A stretch of 64,000 nucleotides of DNA from Haladaptatus sp. R4 (lineage in GTDB: Archaea; Halobacteriota; Halobacteria; Halobacteriales; Haladaptataceae): NCBI RefSeq assembly GCF_001625445.1, contig NZ_LWHG01000030.1, positions 1 to 64,000 on the forward strand, in the 5' to 3' direction. The notes under the pieces were generated by a model. The model worked only from the letters and a program-made list of their open reading frames with translations, did not search any database and was not told the origin of the DNA. Position numbers and translations under genes: made by a program. Position 1 is the first letter of the stretch. Every line of letters starts with the position of its first letter. Below, one piece after another: positions 60,618-64,000 of the stretch.

Positions 60618-61985
60618 TCAGGTGTGAGTTTCGACCCCGTCCATGACGATATCCATTCCAACTTCAACCTGTTTGTCAGTGATAACGAGTGGTGGAATGA
60701 TTCGAAGAACGTTTCCATTCCGCCCAGCGGTCCACACCAAGACACCATGCTCGTAGCAATATTGTTGAATCGCTTTTATGAGTGGCTTGTTTGGTTCTCC
60801 ATCCCCATCGACGAACTCGACGCCGATGAAAAGACCTTCGCCTCGAATTTCCCCGATCTCTGGCGTATTATCCTCAATCTCTCGGAAACGATCCAGAATA
60901 TTCGCTCCCATCTCACGTGCGTGAGCAAGCAGATCGTGGTCTTGGATATACTCGATTGCACGAACTCCTGCGCGCATTGCTGGGACGTTACCACGATAGG
61001 TTCCGACATGTCCTCCCGCGTCCCATGTATCGAGATTTTCGTGGTACATCGTCGCTGAAAGCGGAAGACCGATGCCACCGATGGCTTTTGCCATCGGCAT
61101 TATGTCGGGCGTCACGTCTTCCCATTCAGTCGCAAACCACTGCCTAGTTCGCCCGAAACCGGTCTGGATTTCGTCGACGATGAGCGGGATGTCGTTATCC
61201 GAGGTTATCTGCTTTAATCCGCGGAGGAATCCCTTTGGAGGCGTTACAATACCACCCTCTCCTTGAATTGGCTCGACCCAAATGCCAGCAGGATTCGCGA
61301 TACCGCTGTAGGGGTCTTCGACGAGTTCACGGACGTCAGACAAAGCCCGCTCGCAAGCATCATCTTCTGAAATGCCCTGTCTGAAGGGATATGGATACGG
61401 AACGTGGTAGACGTCAGGAAGAAGCGGCTCATATGCCTGCTTGTACTTTCGTCCCCCACCGAGACTGAGTGCGCCGGACGTCGCTCCATGATAAGCCCCA
61501 CGGAAGGCTATGAGTCCCGTATTTCCGGTGTTGTATTTCGCTAGTTTGAGCGTAGCTTCGATGGCGTCGCTCCCGGTCGGTCCTCCAAAGACCACTCGAT
61601 TCTCGTCAGAGAGCGTGCCAGGTGCAATCTCGTTCAACTTATCGATGAGTTCGAGTCGCGCTTCGGTCGGAAAATCGATCGAGTGAACGAGTTTCTCCGT
61701 CTGCTCTTGGACTGCCTCAAGCACATATGGATTCGAGTGACCGACGTTGAGTACACCGATACCAGCGAAAAAATCGAGAAACGTGTTTCCGTCTACGTCA
61801 CGAATCGTTGCCCCCTTGGCCGAGTCGATGGCTATCGGGACGCTCTTTGGGTACGCGACGGCAGCGCTGTCGATCTGCCGCTGTTTGTCGAGGAGTTCTT
61901 GAGATCGCGGTCCTGGAACGTGATCGACGTCAGGTGCCTCGCTAAAATGAAGATCGTCGATTGGTGGGCTGCTAGTCATACTCAC
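60618..61985 (-). CDS. 4-aminobutyrate-type class III aminotransferase
   Basis: A 455-residue PLP aminotransferase of the GabT/ornithine group. TFLDFFAGIGVLNVGHSNPY, NRVVFGGPTGSDAIEATLKL, AFRGAYHGATSGALSLGGGR, GIWVEPIQGEGGIVTPPKGF, LIVDEIQTGFGRTRQWFATE, then the Schiff-base Lys in IMPMAKAIGGIGLPLSATMY. Fold-type I residues are all present. It converges with the amidase and diverges from the pxpA gene. GABA or a diamine-derived omega-amino acid is the likely substrate by family; the genes around point to glutamate/5-oxoproline metabolism. Confidence 0.9.
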   Translation of the reverse strand: MSMTSSPPIDDLHFSEAPDVDHVPGPRSQELLDKQRQIDSAAVAYPKSVPIAIDSAKGATIRDVDGNTFLDFFAGIGVLNVGHSNPYVLEAVQEQTEKLVHSIDFPTEARLELIDKLNEIAPGTLSDENRVVFGGPTGSDAIEATLKLAKYNTGNTGLIAFRGAYHGATSGALSLGGGRKYKQAYEPLLPDVYHVPYPYPFRQGISEDDACERALSDVRELVEDPYSGIANPAGIWVEPIQGEGGIVTPPKGFLRGLKQITSDNDIPLIVDEIQTGFGRTRQWFATEWEDVTPDIMPMAKAIGGIGLPLSATMYHENLDTWDAGGHVGTYRGNVPAMRAGVRAIEYIQDHDLLAHAREMGANILDRFREIEDNTPEIGEIRGEGLFIGVEFVDGDGEPNKPLIKAIQQYCYEHGVLVWTAGRNGNVLRIIPPLVITDKQVEVGMDIVMDGVETHT

Positions 61986-62135
61986 ACTAGGAAACGGGAG
62001 ACGAAATACGTTACCAGCAACGGATCGCTGTGTTTGTTACGATGCCATGTCGCACTGCGAGCGTTCGGACTGGAATACTGAATGACCTCCGTCAGTGACC
62101 GAAGTTATTTCTTCCTCTCTGGCCACGTATTCGGT

Positions 62136-62897
62136 ATGGTAACGATCGACATAAACTGCGACATGGGAGAGAGCTTCGGCAACTGGTCGATGGGTCGAGA
62201 CGAGGAAGTGATGCCGTACATCACCTCCGCCAACATTGCAGGGGGATATCATGCAGGGGACCCACACGTGATGGACGACACTGTTGCTCTCGCTGCTGAA
62301 CACGGCGTTGGAATCGGAGTCCATCCCGGCCTCCCCGACAAGATGGGGTTCGGGCGTCGAACGATGGCCGCGAGTCCCGAGGAAGTCCGTGACTATGTCA
62401 CCTATCAGTTGGGCGCGTTGCAAGCGTTTGCCGAGCAGCACGGAACGACCGTCCAACACGTCAAACCCCATGGTGCAATGTATTCGATGCTTTCGGAGAG
62501 TGATGAGCACGCCCGGGCGGTAATGGACGGAATTCTCGACGTGAACGAGGACCTCATTTACCTCGCAACAGACATGAACATCTACGAGGTCGCACAGGAG
62601 TACGACGAACTTCGCTCCGTGTTTGAAGGGTACGTCGATCTCACATACCGTCCGGACCGAAGTCTCATCGTCGAACAACATATGGAGCCAAAAGATCCGA
62701 ATCTGGTTACAGAACGGTTTCTTGATATCGCACTCGATGGGAAAGTGACCGCCGAAGATGGGACGGAAATCGACGTTCCTGCAAAGAGTATCTGTATCCA
62801 CGGCGATGGACCGAACGCTGTTGAACTCCTCGAAACCATTCACCAGCAAGTGGACGAACACGATATCCAACTCGCATCACTTGACGAAATCGCATGA
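62136..62897 (+). CDS. pxpA: 5-oxoprolinase subunit A (LamB/YcsF family)
   Basis: A 253-residue protein from ATG 62136 (MVTIDINCDMGESFGNWSMG). The family signature DINCDMGESFG is followed by ITSANIAGGYHAGDPHVMDD, GVGIGVHPGLPDKMGFGRRT, VQHVKPHGAMYSMLSES, and SICIHGDGPNAVELLETIHQ. PxpA with PxpBC opens 5-oxoproline with ATP. PxpB and PxpC are not seen in the window and may lie beyond 64000 or elsewhere. A biotin carboxylase is next door, and PxpA-type proteins are often clustered with biotin carboxylase and carrier genes. Confidence 0.9.
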   Translation: MVTIDINCDMGESFGNWSMGRDEEVMPYITSANIAGGYHAGDPHVMDDTVALAAEHGVGIGVHPGLPDKMGFGRRTMAASPEEVRDYVTYQLGALQAFAEQHGTTVQHVKPHGAMYSMLSESDEHARAVMDGILDVNEDLIYLATDMNIYEVAQEYDELRSVFEGYVDLTYRPDRSLIVEQHMEPKDPNLVTERFLDIALDGKVTAEDGTEIDVPAKSICIHGDGPNAVELLETIHQQVDEHDIQLASLDEIA

Positions 62898-62967
62898 GAA
62901 GTGTACACCCACCTGGGTATCGAACTCGTTCAGCGGTTTTGTCCCGTGTTTGACGAATCTCGTCTTC

Positions 62968-64000
62968 TCACTCCGCTTCCTCGGATGGCATGGTAAACAC
63001 CTCATCAATGTACTTCGTGGAATAGTCGCCGTTGTGGAAGGCATCGTCATCAAGCATCGCTAAATGGAATGGAATGGTGGACGGAACGCCTTCGATTTCA
63101 GCCTCCTGAAGCACTCGTCTCGCTCGTTGGAGGAGGTGTGGTCGATCTTCTGCGAAGACGATGAACTTGGCGATAAGGGAGTCGTAGTAGGGACTGATTT
63201 TGTCACCTTCGTCGATTCCGTCGTCGACACGGGTTCCAATGCCACGCGGTTGTCGATATCGGTCGACCGTCTCCCTGGCATCGGTGCAAATTCCTTAGAT
63301 GGGTTTTCAGCGTTGATGCGGAATTCCATCGCAGTCCCACGGGATTGGATATCTGCCTGCTCGAACGTGAGTGGGTCTCCTGCAGCCACTCTGAGTTGCC
63401 ACTGGACGAGATCGAGTCCTGTGACTATCTCCGAGATTGGATGTTCGACCTGGATTCTCGCATTCACTTCGAGGAAATAGAACTCACCATCTTCGTACAG
63501 AAACTCCACCGTTCCAGCGTTCACATAGTTTGCTTCAGCGGCCCCTTTGCGCGCTGCACTCCGTATGTTCTCTCGCTCTGTCTCGGTCAATGCTGGACTG
63601 GGTGTCTCTTCGATGAGTTTCTGCTGTCGTCGTTGGATACTGCAGTCGCGCTCGCCAAGATCCCGGACGTTACCGTGTTCATCACACAGAATTTGGACTT
63701 CGATATGTCGTGGATTTTCGAGGTAGCGTTCGACATACACGTTCGAGTTGTTGAAGTAAGCCTCGCCCTCTCGTTTCGCGTTCGTAAACTGCTCTTCAAT
63801 TTCGTCCCCTTCATGGACGACTTTGAGACCCCTACCGCCGCCCCCGCCATCGGCTTTGATTGCGATTGGGTACCCGTGTTCGTGCGCGAATCGAGATATC
63901 TCTTGGACGTCTGTGACCGGCTCCGTGGTTCCAGGGACGATCGGGACGTCAGCTTGTCGCATTATTTTCCGTGCCTTTGTTTTTTCACCAAACTGTTCCA
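62968..64000 (-). pseudogene. biotin carboxylase (AccC), one-base frameshift, N-terminus beyond window
   Basis: The minus strand from the window edge reads the ATP-grasp core: [60 protein letters not shown], and [20 protein letters not shown]. It continues to FAPMPG near 63275, where one base is lost. The correct continuation in another frame is [40 protein letters not shown] and DDDAFHNGDYSTKYIDEVFT, ending SEEAE at 62968. Biotin carboxylase carboxylates biotin on a carrier protein. It is either an assembly indel or a recent mutation; all catalytic parts precede the shift. The first ~100 residues lie outside the window. Confidence 0.85.

Noticed and set aside
62037-62870. 277-codon minus-strand frame
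   Set aside because: Exact antisense of pxpA, whose motifs are unambiguous.
1-64000. tRNA or rRNA genes
   Set aside because: No cloverleaf or rRNA-like sequence noticed by eye; a tRNAscan-SE run would be decisive.

Overview
The window is haloarchaeal (class Halobacteria) chromosomal or megaplasmid DNA. The proteins are strongly acidic, the genome is moderately GC-rich, and the families are typical of halophilic archaea: HalOD1 output domain, FilR1/TrmB-like and Lrp regulators, a Tat-exported protein, small SWIM zinc-finger proteins, PiT and UspA. The genus cannot be named from the sequence alone. Halophiles with broad amine, nucleobase and polyol catabolism, such as Haladaptatus-like organisms, are plausible.

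Layout. 0-12 kb is accessory DNA with many decayed genes: SprT-like, a winged-helix gene with an in-frame TGA, and two SWIM zinc-finger copies. Between them lie intact singletons: PiT phosphate permease, serine hydrolase, UspA, GntP gluconate permease, VOC protein, ABM monooxygenase, and a wHTH/MazF toxin-antitoxin-like pair. 12.3-16.5 kb holds small membrane proteins and a HalOD1 protein. It then holds about 1.7 kb of apparently non-coding DNA with about 17 copies of the near-palindrome GGAC-W-GTCC, many at ~26 or ~52 bp spacing. The core switches from A-centred to T-centred halfway, and base composition mirrors around the same point. A winged-helix plus coiled-coil gene follows directly, then fragments of a plasmid-type ATPase and of a GGGP synthase. 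This array is the best candidate for something undescribed.

18.2-24.6 kb is a complete B12-dependent diol/glycerol dehydratase locus: three subunits, the two-subunit reactivase, a frameshifted HbpS/GlcG-like gene and a FilR1-type regulator. No microcompartment shell genes are visible. 25-38 kb carries a Tat-exported beta-carbonic anhydrase, a dicarboxylate/amino-acid symporter, an MDR oxidoreductase, an alpha/beta hydrolase, an arylsulfotransferase-like protein, an M20 amidohydrolase with a DUF3100-type membrane pair, transposon and SWIM remnants, and a tandem UspA.

38-57 kb is a coherent nitrogen-compound catabolic island. It contains an Lrp regulator, two M20 deacylases, SDR, ALDH, an SSS symporter with a small partner, a C45 acyltransferase/peptidase, two class III aminotransferases, methylmalonate-semialdehyde dehydrogenase, hydantoinase/dihydropyrimidinase, an LLM (F420-type) oxidoreductase, a carbamoyl-amino-acid hydrolase and an NCS1 permease. 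Together these can form a reductive pyrimidine route through beta-alanine and beta-aminoisobutyrate to acetyl-CoA and propionyl-CoA. A recurring motif close to GAATATTGTTC lies upstream of most of its transcription units, including the Lrp gene, and looks like its regulon operator.

58-64 kb has a cupin, an amidase, a GABA-type aminotransferase, 5-oxoprolinase subunit PxpA and a frameshifted biotin carboxylase that runs off the window.

Single-base frameshifts or stops interrupt at least eight otherwise conserved genes. Either the region is decaying or the assembly carries indel errors.
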